Source: Lactarius indigo (Eukaryota; Basidiomycota; Agaricomycetes; Russulales; Russulaceae). Taken from it: a DNA stretch of 64,000 nucleotides. Positions 1-13,287 of the stretch are shown one piece after another. Within the stretch, counting starts at the first letter, position 1. Every line of letters starts with the position of its first letter. The stretch lies in the NCBI GenBank assembly GCA_025766275.1, contig JAFKAC010000173.1, positions 1 through 64,000 of the forward strand. Direction: 5' to 3'. The notes under the pieces are model-generated. The model did not search any database. It was not told the origin of the DNA and saw only the letters and a list, made by a program, of their open reading frames with translations. A program made the translations under genes and the position numbers.

Positions 1-74
1 CTCCCACACTTTCGATTCGTATCCTCCCCTCGCGAGCTCTACAGCTCGCCTCCACCCTTCTCGCCAAAGGACCT

Positions 75-3000
75 ATGGTCTCTCCCACTTCTACTACATC
101 CCAGACGCCCGCCCTGTCTTACGCTGAAAGTGCAAAGAAAGCACAAGGAGCCAAGCTTGCTTCACAACATACGCAGAAACCCCTCTCCATCCCACCTCGT
201 CAACCTCCCGCTCCAGTGCTAGAGTCTAAAAGGGCTGGAACATCCTCTCCGACGGTTGAAACCACTCTGACATCCCTGGCTGATCTCTCTCTTCACGATG
301 GATCTCCCTCTGGCGCCAATCCACCAGTACTTACTTCACCTGGTGAATATTCGTCGCATAGCTCGACCACTATGACGATCGACACCGCTCCCACCGACAT
401 TGTGTCATCCACCTCTACAAAGGCGGTTCCCATACCGAATGTGTGGAATCAGAGGATCCAGCAAAGGGCACAGACACGCCCACAACCTCGTCCTCCTCAG
501 TCTCTCCCGCATATGACTCAATCGCACGCGCTACGTGTTCCATCTCCTACACGAGATTCATCTTCCACTTCATCTGGCTTGCGGCAGCCTGACGTCCCGG
601 TCTCTGTCAGTGTTCGGACCGACCAGATACCTTCTTCCCCGTCTGGCCTCAATGGTGCATCCGTCGCATCGTCTACATCCAGCCCCAGTACAGGGACTAC
701 ACCTTCCTTGCGGAGAGAACCACTCCCACATCCTCCCCCTGTCGATGATGCCGAGAGTTGGCCAGAAGTAGGAAAGAGTCAGACCTCTGCTGGGAAATCC
801 CAGCGCGTTGGCAATGGGTACGCTGGTTCAGTCGAAGCAAAGGACGTGGAGGAGAAAGACGCCGATGGGCTCTCCCAAAGCCATCCAGGAACGCCGAGAA
901 AGAGTGCGTCTTTTCTTCGCGTTCACCTCTCCAAGTCCATCTTCTTCTCTACCCGAGCTTTGTCAGTTTCGTGTTTGTTCCGATGTCCGGTACTTACGTT
1001 TTTTAACGCCCGGGTTGTATCTGCTGCCTTGTAGGTGAGAAGACCAAGTGGATTGTGATACCTCCAGAGGAGCTCCAAGCCACTGCTGATTCCCTCAACC
1101 CTCCGAGGTCATACGCCCAGTCTCGGAGTCATTCACAGCTCGGCAGCCGAAACAGTCAAACACGCAATGCTGCTGCTTCTGGTTCTGGTTCTATGCAGGG
1201 CTCGCAAGCCCCGAGCAAGACTGCCTCAGGTCGGACGTCTACTTCCCACTCTCGAGCTCATAGCCCGAGTAGTATGGCATCCAGCCCGCAGCATCCTGGA
1301 CGTGGTCGGCAGCTTCCCGTAGACATCAGAGGCATACAAGCTCCCGAACAGCAGCAGCAACAACAGTCATCGAGGTAACTCACCTCGAGCATATGCTGAC
1401 GCGGCGTTATCCCCTGTTCATTACGGCCAGATCGCTCAAGACATTCATCCGTACGGGATTTTACCTACTAGTCATCTCGAGGTAACTCACCTCGAGCATA
1501 TGCTGACGCGGCGTTATCCCCTGTTCATTACGGCCAGATCGCTCAAGACATTCATCCGTACGGGATTTTACCTACTCAATCAGCAAACGCCCAACCCTAC
1601 ATACCCCAGCAACCCCAAGCACCAGCACAGCCGCCCCATTATCCTCCTGCGCTACAATTGAATCCGACTCAACCCACAACACCCCTACACGTCATCGTCT
1701 GCTCCCCTTACCCGCAACCGTATCCGCTCCACACGCCATCATAGATACGGCCTGCACCTACGCCACCTCTTCCCCCAAGCTGGGCACGCCGGAACATTAC
1801 GTATATATCCTATGGGTATCCCACCAGTACGCACAACCACATCCGATTATATACTGGCCTAGCAATCTGCCTTGAGGACGTGAGGCAAGACGGACGCCAA
1901 TGTATCCGTCATATCCACCGGTGCAACCACCTCAGCAAACCGTGCCGCCGCCTCACGTATCAGAGGACGACGCCGCCGTCAGGGGGAGAGAACCTGCTAC
2001 CCACCCTGCTTTACCACCACCAACCATGATCGCTCGCCCCCGCCGCCACAAATAATCAGACGCCGTTGCCGGATATCGCGCGGTGAAACCCATATTAGAC
2101 ACCAGCTCTGATTGGGAGGAGTCGACGCGGGGAAGGCGCGATATGATATTTGGGAGGTGTAGGTGCACCAGGGGGATGCAAAAGTCCGAGTCCACCGCCG
2201 CAACCGAGCTCGGAGGCACAACCAGTAGCCATAGATGGCCAGTCTGTGAACGAAAAGACCGAACGGGCGCTGGCGACGTTCTCGATTGGTGTATCTCCCG
2301 GGGAAGCAGGTCCATCGCATGTACGTTCAAGAGCGCGGTCACAACCGCGACTGTCACGAACGGAGAGCCTGTCAGATGGGAAGAGTTCAGAGCCGCACGT
2401 GGCTACGGGGGTTAAAGTCGTTGATCTTACCTCTCCTGAGACGAAGTGGGAGTTTGGAACGGCAAATCAACCGCAGGATGAATACACTCAGGACGACAAA
2501 AGCAGCAGACCGGAGCTCGCCGAGCCTCAACCTCTTTCGCATGCTCACGCAGCGCCATCCAAAGCATCTCTGGATGTTAGCTTGTTGTTCAATGGTCCCC
2601 TGCAGGAGTCCTTGTTACCCATTGTACCGGCGGAGCCTTCGTTGGCAGAGTTACACCATCCGTATCCTCAGCCACACCACCAGCTGTCATACGTACTTCC
2701 ACAGCACATGCATGTCCCACCACCTCCCCCTTCACAGGAGGAGTTGCAAGTGCAAACTGGACCAGGTCCATACCCCGTCCATCAGCCCCCTCCACAGCCG
2801 CCGTCGGGTTCTAGCGCTGACGGGTTTGAGGTCAAGGACTATGGTTATGGGTTTGGGCGCGCAAGTGGGACAGGTCATGCCGTAATGTCGACGCGTGAGG
2901 AGCGCATCGTGCGAGAACGGGAATGGGAACGCAACCGCGATCCAGAACGTGAACCCTACGCTTGGCGCCCCCCGCGTCGTGGCTCTTATAGTGGGCACCA

Positions 3001-4004
3001 CGAGCGTGGAGGGTATGGTGTGCGCAGAGGACGAGGTGCGAATGGATTTGGACGTGGTATCTCTGGCCGCGGGTTCGGGCGGGGAGGATATGGGCACCAG
3101 CACCGGAACCGGCACCAACACCAGCAGTCACACCAGCAGTCACACCAACATCAACACCAGCAACAACATCAACATCAACACCAACAACCGCAACCGCATG
3201 CACCACAGCAGCAGCAGCAGCAGCAAGCTCCACCCTTTACTGCGACGCCACCAACTCAAGCTTTTCAACCCCTGCAACCATCCACCCCACCACCGCGGTC
3301 TGCGACCGATGTCGGTCAATATGTTGCCACACCGGTTCAGCAACCGTATTTGCCGCATGGGTTTGACGCATATCAAGCACCCGTTCCGCTTTCGTATCAT
3401 CCACCCCCTAATGCAAGCATGCCAAGCTCTGTTTCGGTACACCCAGTACCAAGGCCACTATCAAATATTACATATTCTGCCGACCCTACACGATTCTTTC
3501 TCCTCGGTCAGCTGGAGTACTATTTGAGTGCGCAAAACATGGCTTCAGACTTATTCCTGAGACAAAGGGTAATTTCACTGTTTGGTGTGATTATAAGCGC
3601 TGATCCCACCCGGGTTTTGATGGTAGATGGATTCACGCGGGTGGATCCCGGTGTCACTACTTGCGTCTTTCAATCGGGTTCGACAGTTAACGTTAGACCC
3701 ACAGCTGGTACGCGATGTTCTAACGCTATCATCAATCGTGGAACTACGCGACGACTGTGTGCGTATGGGGGGTGGTGAGTGGAGGCGGTTTGTCCTCCCA
3801 GACGCCCCGACAAGCACGGTTGAATTCGAGGGCGCCAAGGGGGAAGGGGAGCAAGAAAATAGGCTAGGAGTTGATCGGGGGCAATATGATTCAGAAGACC
3901 ACGAGCACGTGGAGGACTACGTGGAGGAAGAGGAGGAAGAGGAAGAGATCGAGATCGTTATGGATCGAGAATTGGGTCAAACATGGGCCACTCCGTCGTC
4001 CTGA
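75..4004 (+). CDS. La-motif RNA-binding protein (LARP family), middle part disrupted
   Basis: Probable cytoplasmic RNA-binding protein that acts in mRNA stability or translation, by analogy with LARP1/Sro9. The C-terminal part holds a La motif: FFLLGQLEYYLSAQNMASD, then, after an intron at about 3569-3626, MDSRGWIPVSLLASF and VRQLTLD. The N-terminal part is Ser/Pro/Thr-rich and ends exon 1 at 903; intron 904-1034 rejoins at KTKWIVIPPEEL, a block typical of fungal LARP proteins. An RGG/Gly-Arg segment and a His/Gln tract precede the La motif. The protein ends in an acidic tail before the TGA at 4002-4004. Between about 1371 and 2150 no single frame stays open: a tandem duplication and several frame changes occur, and the frame is clean again from about 2150. 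An upstream start beyond the window edge is possible. Family assignment is firm; integrity of the middle is not. Confidence 0.75.
1371..1576. repeat. 99-bp tandem direct duplication inside the LARP gene
   Basis: Positions 1371-1469 and 1478-1576 match base for base as read by eye, with an 8-base spacer (offset 107). In one frame each copy encodes a protein-like segment containing RAYADAALSPVHYGQ, but the frame entering from upstream (Gln run) hits TAA at the first copy. The second copy flows into the Pro/Gln-rich sequence that follows. This could be a recent duplication or an assembly error. Confidence 0.9.
3095..3226 (+). repeat. His/Gln low-complexity tract (CAC/CAG/CAA-rich)
   Basis: An imperfect trinucleotide tract that encodes alternating His and Gln followed by a run of Gln, lying between the Gly/Arg-rich segment and the La motif of the LARP gene. 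Such tracts vary in length between alleles and are prone to assembly slippage. Confidence 0.8.
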
Positions 4005-4329
4005 CCTAATCGGTCTGTCTCTCGTCTGTCCCTGACAGATTTTTTTTTTTTTTTGATTGAAATTGTTTGCTAGGTCCGACGCAAAAATCAAAGATCGAAA
4101 TGTTGTCTTTTCGATTGTGTGTAGTGTACAAGCATCTTTATCTGTTGTTGGTAACCACTTATACCTCTGAGTCAATGTTACGTTAACACTTTCTTTTTCT
4201 TTTTCAAAATACAAATTCGGGCTGAGTGCGGTGCGGTACCAATTGTGGAACGCTCATCCACCTGACTGATGCCTCCCTCTATCATATTGGGCTGCCCCCG
4301 CTCCCACCTGGCTTTCCTCTCCCTCATCC
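4005..4329. other. Intergenic, no gene seen
   Basis: 3' flank of the LARP gene and 5' flank of the G-alpha gene. It holds a T run near 4040-4055 and CT-rich sequence. No conserved reading frame was recognised. Confidence 0.7.
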
Positions 4330-6471
4330 ATGGTCTACACTCGTCTCAGCACCAAGTCCTCAAAACAACTACGGCAGCGACAGGTTGCCCCTCCGCTTGA
4401 TGCCCCCCAGTTCGACCTCGAGGAGATCGACTCTCATTGGCCCCCTGTCGAAGATTTTTCGAACGAGACACCGACCCAGCGTGAGGAGAGACTCGAGCGT
4501 GAACGCGAGGCGAAGCGCATAAATGACGAGATCGACGCTCAGATAGAGATTGAGAAATCAGAACGTCGCAAGCGACAACCAGACGTCAGAGTCATCCTTC
4601 TTGGTCCGTTTATGTTCCCCCTCCTGACCTGACCGCCCAAATCCTAACGTCTTTTTTATTCTTCCTTTTTTTTTTGAACAGGCCAAGCAGAATCAGGCAA
4701 GTCGACGATCTTACGAAACTTTCAGCTCAAGTACGCTCCCGCTGCGTTCAATGCCGAGTCTGAGGCATGGCGCACCATCATCGACCTCAACCTCGTGCGT
4801 TCCGTCACATTCCTGCTCAGCCTCCTCGAGGAAGGCGAAAGCAGTAACGGCGGTAGCGACTCCCGCAGCCCACGTGACGCCGAGGCGGGTTCGACAAGCC
4901 CATCGGGGAGTGGGAGTAAGCTCGTGCCAGTGCAGCATCTGTCGGACGACTTGCGCCGCCTGCGCGTGAGCCTATCACCGTTGAAGAGAATCGAGCAGTC
5001 GCTTGCCCGCTTCATCTCGCCTGACAACCCACGACAGGCAGGCGCTGGTTCGGGGTCTTTACCAACGGAGCGCGCGTTCGAGGTGAGCGTGCGCTCTGGT
5101 TCGCGATGGAAGACGCTTTTCCGCCGAGGCAGCGGAGGCAACGGTAGTACGTCAGGCGCGAGTAACCACGGGCACGAGGAGGTCCAGAACGCACGGAGTG
5201 TGATCGAGGCTTGCCGTGAGGACATTGTCGCCCTCTGGAACCACCCGGCGGTGCGCGCCACTCTCACAGAACAGAGCGTCGCGCTTGAGTTTCAATCTGG
5301 ATTGTGCGTGCTAGGCCTCAACAGTTTTTACTGTCGCGGCGTTCACTGACTTTCCTGTCCTTTTTTTTTTTTTGTCTGTCCCCCTTTTTGCGCCCTCTCT
5401 CCACTCGTTCCCTTTTCAACAGCTTCCTTGATGCGGTGGATCGGATTGCAGCGCCGGGATACCGACCGTCGCCAGGTACGACGTGCCGGTCGTCGGCGAT
5501 TATAATACGACGCCGCTGACACTGCGTGTATAACAGCCGACATTCTCAAGGCCCGAATACAGACCGTGGGCGTTGAGGAACATCCTTTGAAAGTCGAGAG
5601 AGGTATGTCTTCCGCTTACGATGTTGCGTGCGCGCACATCGTTGGTCTATATCGAGAACAGATAACCCATTCGGGTCAAAAGATGAGCAACTTTGGAGTA
5701 TCATTGACGTTGGAGGTAGTCGAGGGTCGCGTGGTGCGCAGTCTCAACTCGAGCTCGAGTGGGGGTGTACGCGCTCGCTCATTACGTGATCTGTTACAGC
5801 GGCCTGGGTGCCTTATTTTGAAGATGGTAAGGGCATAAGCGTGCCTGATTGTCGAACCACGCTAACCAATGTGAACAGTGAACATGCTCCTGTTCATTGC
5901 GCCTGTTTCGGCGTTCAACCAAACGTTAACTGAGGATCGCAGCGTGAATCGACTGGTGCGTGGCCACATCCCTGAACGATAAACTGTTGACATCGGGGAC
6001 TTGCAGTGGGACACTTTCTTACTGTGGAAGGCAGTGTGCAAACACCAACTGTTAAGAAAGGCAACGTTTGTTGTCTTGCTCAACAAATCCGACCTTCTGG
6101 ACGCGAAGATTCGAAACGGGGTGCGGTTTCGACAGTTCGTAACGTCGTACAAGGACCGACCAAACAAAACTGAGAACATTTTGGAGTGTAAGTCTGTATC
6201 TTCCAGAACGAACGTGCCGAAATGATTCTGCGTGACAGACTTGAAGGAGAAATTTTCTTGGATCTATAAGCAGGAAGCGGAAAACGCGCGAAGCCTACAC
6301 ATCCATGTCACCTGCGCCACCGACTCTAGCTCAACGTCGATCGTGTTAAATAGGAGTGCGTATACTCGTGGTACGCCTTGCAGGACTGGTTTTACTGACG
6401 AGAATGGTGTCCCCCCTGCAGTACGAGAGGTGATATCTATGGACAGTTTCCACAAGGCGAATTTGTTGTGA
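4330..6471 (+). CDS. Divergent heterotrimeric G-protein alpha subunit
   Basis: GTP-binding signalling protein, probably downstream of seven-helix receptors. Ten exons can be placed: 4330-4603, 4682-5303, 5423-5475, 5537-5602, 5662-5733, 5800-5826, 5879-5955, 6007-6187, 6239-6355 and 6422-6471. Motifs in order: P-loop GQAESGKST, switch I DILKARIQTVG, switch II DVGGSRGSR followed by AAWVPYFEDV, NKSD (base recognition), and TCATD. Unusual points: the P-loop replaces the usual GAGESGK; the catalytic Gln after DVGG is Ser; there is no Gly at position 2 for myristoylation; and a Ser/Gly-rich insert of over 100 residues interrupts the helical domain. The C-terminus ends KANLL. Mushroom fungi carry several divergent G-alpha paralogues, and this is probably one of them. 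The start ATG is the first in frame with the P-loop. Confidence 0.9.
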
Positions 6472-6627
6472 GGCGATAAGGCCTTAAGTGAATATATTTT
6501 TATATTTCGAGTCATCAGCTGCGGCTGCGGCTACGGCTACGTAATCCTAGTACGATAATTATTTAAATACTGTACCTGCACGCTCCACGCCCGCTTCACT
6601 GCACTCCACACTTACGCTTTGACAAAC

Positions 6628-7197
6628 ATGTCCGTTAGAGCATCAGACGTTTGCCTCATTCTTGTACTCCTATCTTACTTTGCAATCACTTCAGATTCTC
6701 ACACATAGAATGCCCGCAGGTTGCTATCCTCTTTCCGCCGGCAGCGGCGGCGTTTGTAACAGGCTGTAGTTGCGACCTCTTGATCAACATTTGTCTAACC
6801 ATGTATGTCTGCTTCCTCCCTCTCATAATAGCCAATAACAAAGACCGAACCTAACCAATTCACAGCCTCGGCTACCTGCCCGGCCACATCGTTCGTCTTC
6901 TCTCATTTCAACGCCATCGTGCTTCTAGAGTTAACTTAACTTTGTATTCATTCCTCCATTAGCACGCCTTCTGGCTCATATATCGCCGCATGAAGGCCGA
7001 CGAAATTTACGGCAGGGGTAGATACATCTGTACGTCTTTGATGATAGCCATCTTGCCCCATCGCAACCATATCCTTCAACTTACTTTCACACACAGACAT
7101 CGGCAATGGTGCATTCGAGCCCGGCCCCGGCGTACAGCCGATCGCAGTGCAGACGCCGTACCAACGAGGTTATGGTGCGACGGCTCTGGGACCCTGA
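6628..7197 (+). CDS. Pmp3/UPF0057 small hydrophobic membrane protein
   Basis: Small two-helix membrane protein of the Pmp3 (proteolipid 3) family, linked in yeast to plasma-membrane potential and cation tolerance. The gene was assembled from five short exons: 6628-6663, 6720-6802, 6866-6890, 6963-7029 and 7097-7197, giving 103 residues. All introns are GT-AG and the frame is kept throughout. Diagnostic blocks are VAILFPPAAAAFVTGCSCD, LLINICLTILGYLPGHI and HAFWLIYRRMKAD; these match the family pattern of PP, a Cys-rich loop, NICLT-LGY-PG-HAF-LIY. A soluble tail of about 40 residues, rich in Gly, Pro and Gln, follows. Exon 3 is only 25 nt. It lies tail to tail with the Trm4-like gene. Confidence 0.9.
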
Positions 7198-7473
7198 CGG
7201 AAGGGGGCTATAGTAGTTTAGCAGCCCATTGACACTAGCCGTGCCTCCATCGCCCCCCTTCCATTTGATTATTGCTGTAGGACAGTACGGTATGATTATA
7301 TACGACCTGACAGCGTTACCTGTATGTGAGATACTGCGGAGTCTGACTTTGCTCTGAATCGTTTTCAATTATCGCTGTTTGCTACGCTCGATCGGGTTGT
7401 GTGAAATTGACTCTATTTCTGGCTTGGCTCTATTGGCGTACTTTTAATAGGTTACTTGTACACGGCTCTCCCA

Positions 7474-10620
<3,147 letters not shown>

Positions 10621-10724
10621 TCGGAAAGAGTTCCGTGCAATCTGAACGAACCTTTGAACGAGTCATCGCAATCCAGAACAACGAGCAAGTCGCCTTCCCG
10701 TTCTTTCTCACGGGTTCAATCATC
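10621..10724. promoter_or_regulatory. Short divergent promoter between Trm4-like gene and acidic protein gene
   Basis: Only 104 bp separate the two start codons, so the two genes must share promoter sequence. No TATA box was recognised. Inference from gene positions only. Confidence 0.5.
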
Positions 10725-11796
10725 ATGTCGAATGACGATGATGTCGGCTTCCTCTCACTTACTCCCAACTTACGATCTCGCATTGACAACGCTTTTCACA
10801 CCGCTTTGGCTTCCGATCAGCGGGGTTCTGGTCCATTTACCGTTGGCTTAACTCATGATATCCCGGGCGGCTTCCTACTAGACGATGATGACAGTATGGC
10901 TGGCGGTTTCCTCCCGCCCTCTCCTCCCGCCGTTGTTCGGGGGAGTGGGAGTGAGCGCAGGGGAGATGAACGACTATCTTATATCCCCCTATCGCGCATT
11001 CCACATGCCCTTCAGCTCTTAGATCTCCCGCCGGACGACGACGAAGTCCTCGCCGTGTTTCGCAATGCAGCAACAGGTTGGGGAAACGACCACATTTCAG
11101 CCCTCCGTTCTACTCGGCGCGGGCGCAATACCGTGACTACATCTGAAGAAGGCGACGAAACTGAGGAGCGTGTTAGTCTTAGGGACTGGAGGGCCGTATG
11201 CGCCGCTCTCATGGACGACGGCGGAGACGAAGAGGGCGAAAAAGAGGGGGATGACGTTGATATCGAGGACGAGGACGCAGGTGACATTGACCAAAATTCG
11301 TCATCCGGTTTGGGAGAGTCCTCCTCAGATGAGTATCATGATACCTCCGCCGTGGCTAAATCACGGAAACGACCACGCAAGTCTACCTCTGCGTCCACCC
11401 CAGATCACAAAGAGCCTCGGAAAACTCGCTCGAGGAAGACTCAATCCGCGACTCCACGGCGGGGCGACTCCATCTCTGAGAGGGCAGCCGTGGAGATTAC
11501 CCCCAGGCAGCGGCGCGAGTGCTTGCAAGCATTTTTGCTTTTCTTCCCTGGAGTGCCCGAAGACGTGGCCAAGCTCAGACGTCTTGGCGTGCGCGAACTG
11601 AGCGCTGCTGCTACCGTGCTGAACGAAAAAATAAAGACGGAAGAGGTTCGTCAGCTCGACTTTCAAAGGCTTGTACAACAACCAACTTGACTGACTATAG
11701 GTGATTGAGATGCTCGATACTTTCTCAACTTCACCAGACAAGACCATGGGCCTATCCGAATTTGAGAAGATGATGGTCGCCACGCGGCTTGCGTGA
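10725..11796 (+). CDS. Acidic EF-hand-like conserved protein, function unknown
   Basis: Two exons, 10725-11645 and 11701-11796, with a GT-AG intron between them, give a protein of about 338 residues. The centre is highly acidic and then Lys/Arg/Ser-rich (a bipartite, nuclear-looking stretch near KSRKRPRKS). The C-terminal 75 residues are the conserved part: LQAFLLFFPGVPEDVAKLRR, then a helix ending KIKTEE, then VIEMLDTFSTSPDKTMGLSE, which resembles a degenerate EF-hand pair where the second loop reads TSPDKTMGLSEFE. Calcium binding cannot be claimed. The start is the first ATG near the divergent promoter; an open frame extends upstream but overlaps the neighbour's 5' region. Confidence 0.75.
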
Positions 11797-12617
11797 CGAG
11801 TGCAGCGTACTCCCGATCCGACAGGACAATAAATACAACTTGCATATGTTTGACGCCTTCTGAGTCATGTGTACAGGATATATCAGCTGTAGGACGTCTA
11901 TTTAATATCGGTGTACATGATAAGAATCCAGGTCGCCAAGGGAAAAAACCACATTTTGTCCGATTGCGTATATGAGCCGAATGGCCTAGGATCTATTGTC
12001 TGGGTAAAGCTATCTCGGGTAGTTCGCATTGACAACGAAACGACTGTCACCTCGTCCATTCCTAGTCTGAGTGTTTACTCAAAGGAAGATACCTGGTCGT
12101 GTAACTAAGTATGCTCTGAGTCCAGACTCGAGTTGCATGTTCGAAATCAAACAAGGTGGCTCGAAACTCCATTGTACTTGGTGGTTGCACTAAGTTTTTA
12201 CAGATAGCCTGGGCCTGGCAATCAAGAGTGACTCCCGGTGTCCAGTCCGCTGATATAGACCCGAAGCAATACCCGGACCTTCAGAGGGCGATAGAGCAGT
12301 TTGTCGTGTCAGTTTCTTATGTCATGTAGCTCTTGGTAGGGGCCGTACTATTAGGGGCAGCCTCATTGTCCATATCTACATCAATGAACTCTCACAGGTG
12401 TGCGCAGGGCCTTCGTTTGCTATGTTTCCGGACTATTTGACTTTAAATTCGCCTCCAATCTTTAAGCAATTCGTCCTTCGGCGCCACTTCCCATGGCCCT
12501 CGCAAAGGCTCGGGTGTTTCTCAAAGCTGCCACAAGGAACAAGGGGAAGTCCGTGTACAAGGTACGTCCGCGGGTACTCATGTGGTGACTGCGGCAAGTA
12601 TTGACTTGCGTGGCGTA
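11797..12617. other. Intergenic, no convincing gene
   Basis: No conserved protein was recognised on either strand. A short ATG-initiated stretch near 12492 is followed by a plausible GT-AG intron (about 12560-12618) leading toward the F-box pseudogene, but the frames do not join. Confidence 0.5.
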
Positions 12618-13208
12618 GGAAGGAGATACGCAACACCGATCGACGTGCTCCCAGACGACGCCTTGCTCGAAATATTTGATTCCTATAGAATCAATGACAT
12701 CGGACCATGGAACTAGGCTAGACTAGTGCATGTATGCCGAAGATGGTGTCAAATCGTATTTGTCTCACCACGCCTTCTCGATCTCCAACTCCTGTCAGCA
12801 AGAATTTGAGTTGCTGGCCAGCCTTTCCTCTCGTCATCAAGTACGTTCTATACCTTAATTCTGATGACGAAGAGGATTTTTTTGCTGCACCCGAGCACCC
12901 GAATCGTGTGCGCAGTATCATTCTTATCGCAGAGGGCCCTTTGTTGGTTAAGGTGGCCATAGAAATGCAAAAGCCATTTCTAGGCCTGACGCGTCTTTAC
13001 CTTTCGTCTATTCGTGGGGATCTGCCAGTCCTTCCTCGTGGATACTTGTCGTCTGGATCTATCTTGTGTGGCTATGCTCTTCCTGTGCGACCATTAGCCA
13101 GGAGTTGGGCAACTCGAGGTGAGGGTAGGCGATCCTTGCTGACGAACATCCGAAGAGAGAGCACAGAACGTCAGGGGATCACATTTATGATACATCGAAG
13201 GAGTTGAA
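12618..13208 (+). pseudogene. F-box protein remnant
   Basis: A decayed member of the large basidiomycete F-box family, whose intact members are adaptors of SCF ubiquitin ligases. The F-box core is readable: PIDVLPDDALLEIFDSYRIN. It is followed by an in-frame TAG (about 12714-12716), then LVHVCRRWCQIVFVSPRLLD. The frame then changes near 12795, after which the family-typical SCWPAFPLVIKY, LNSDDEEDFFAAPEHPNRVR and LPVLPRGYLSSGS continue. No leucine-rich repeat domain follows. A stop plus a frame change within conserved blocks supports pseudogene status; sequencing error is the alternative. Confidence 0.75.
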
Positions 13209-13287
13209 TGCAGGTGTAAGTAATGTACAATGAAGGTGCGGTGGAGCTGAAGTGGCGCGCTTAGGGTTACCGATGCTATAAAGGTAT

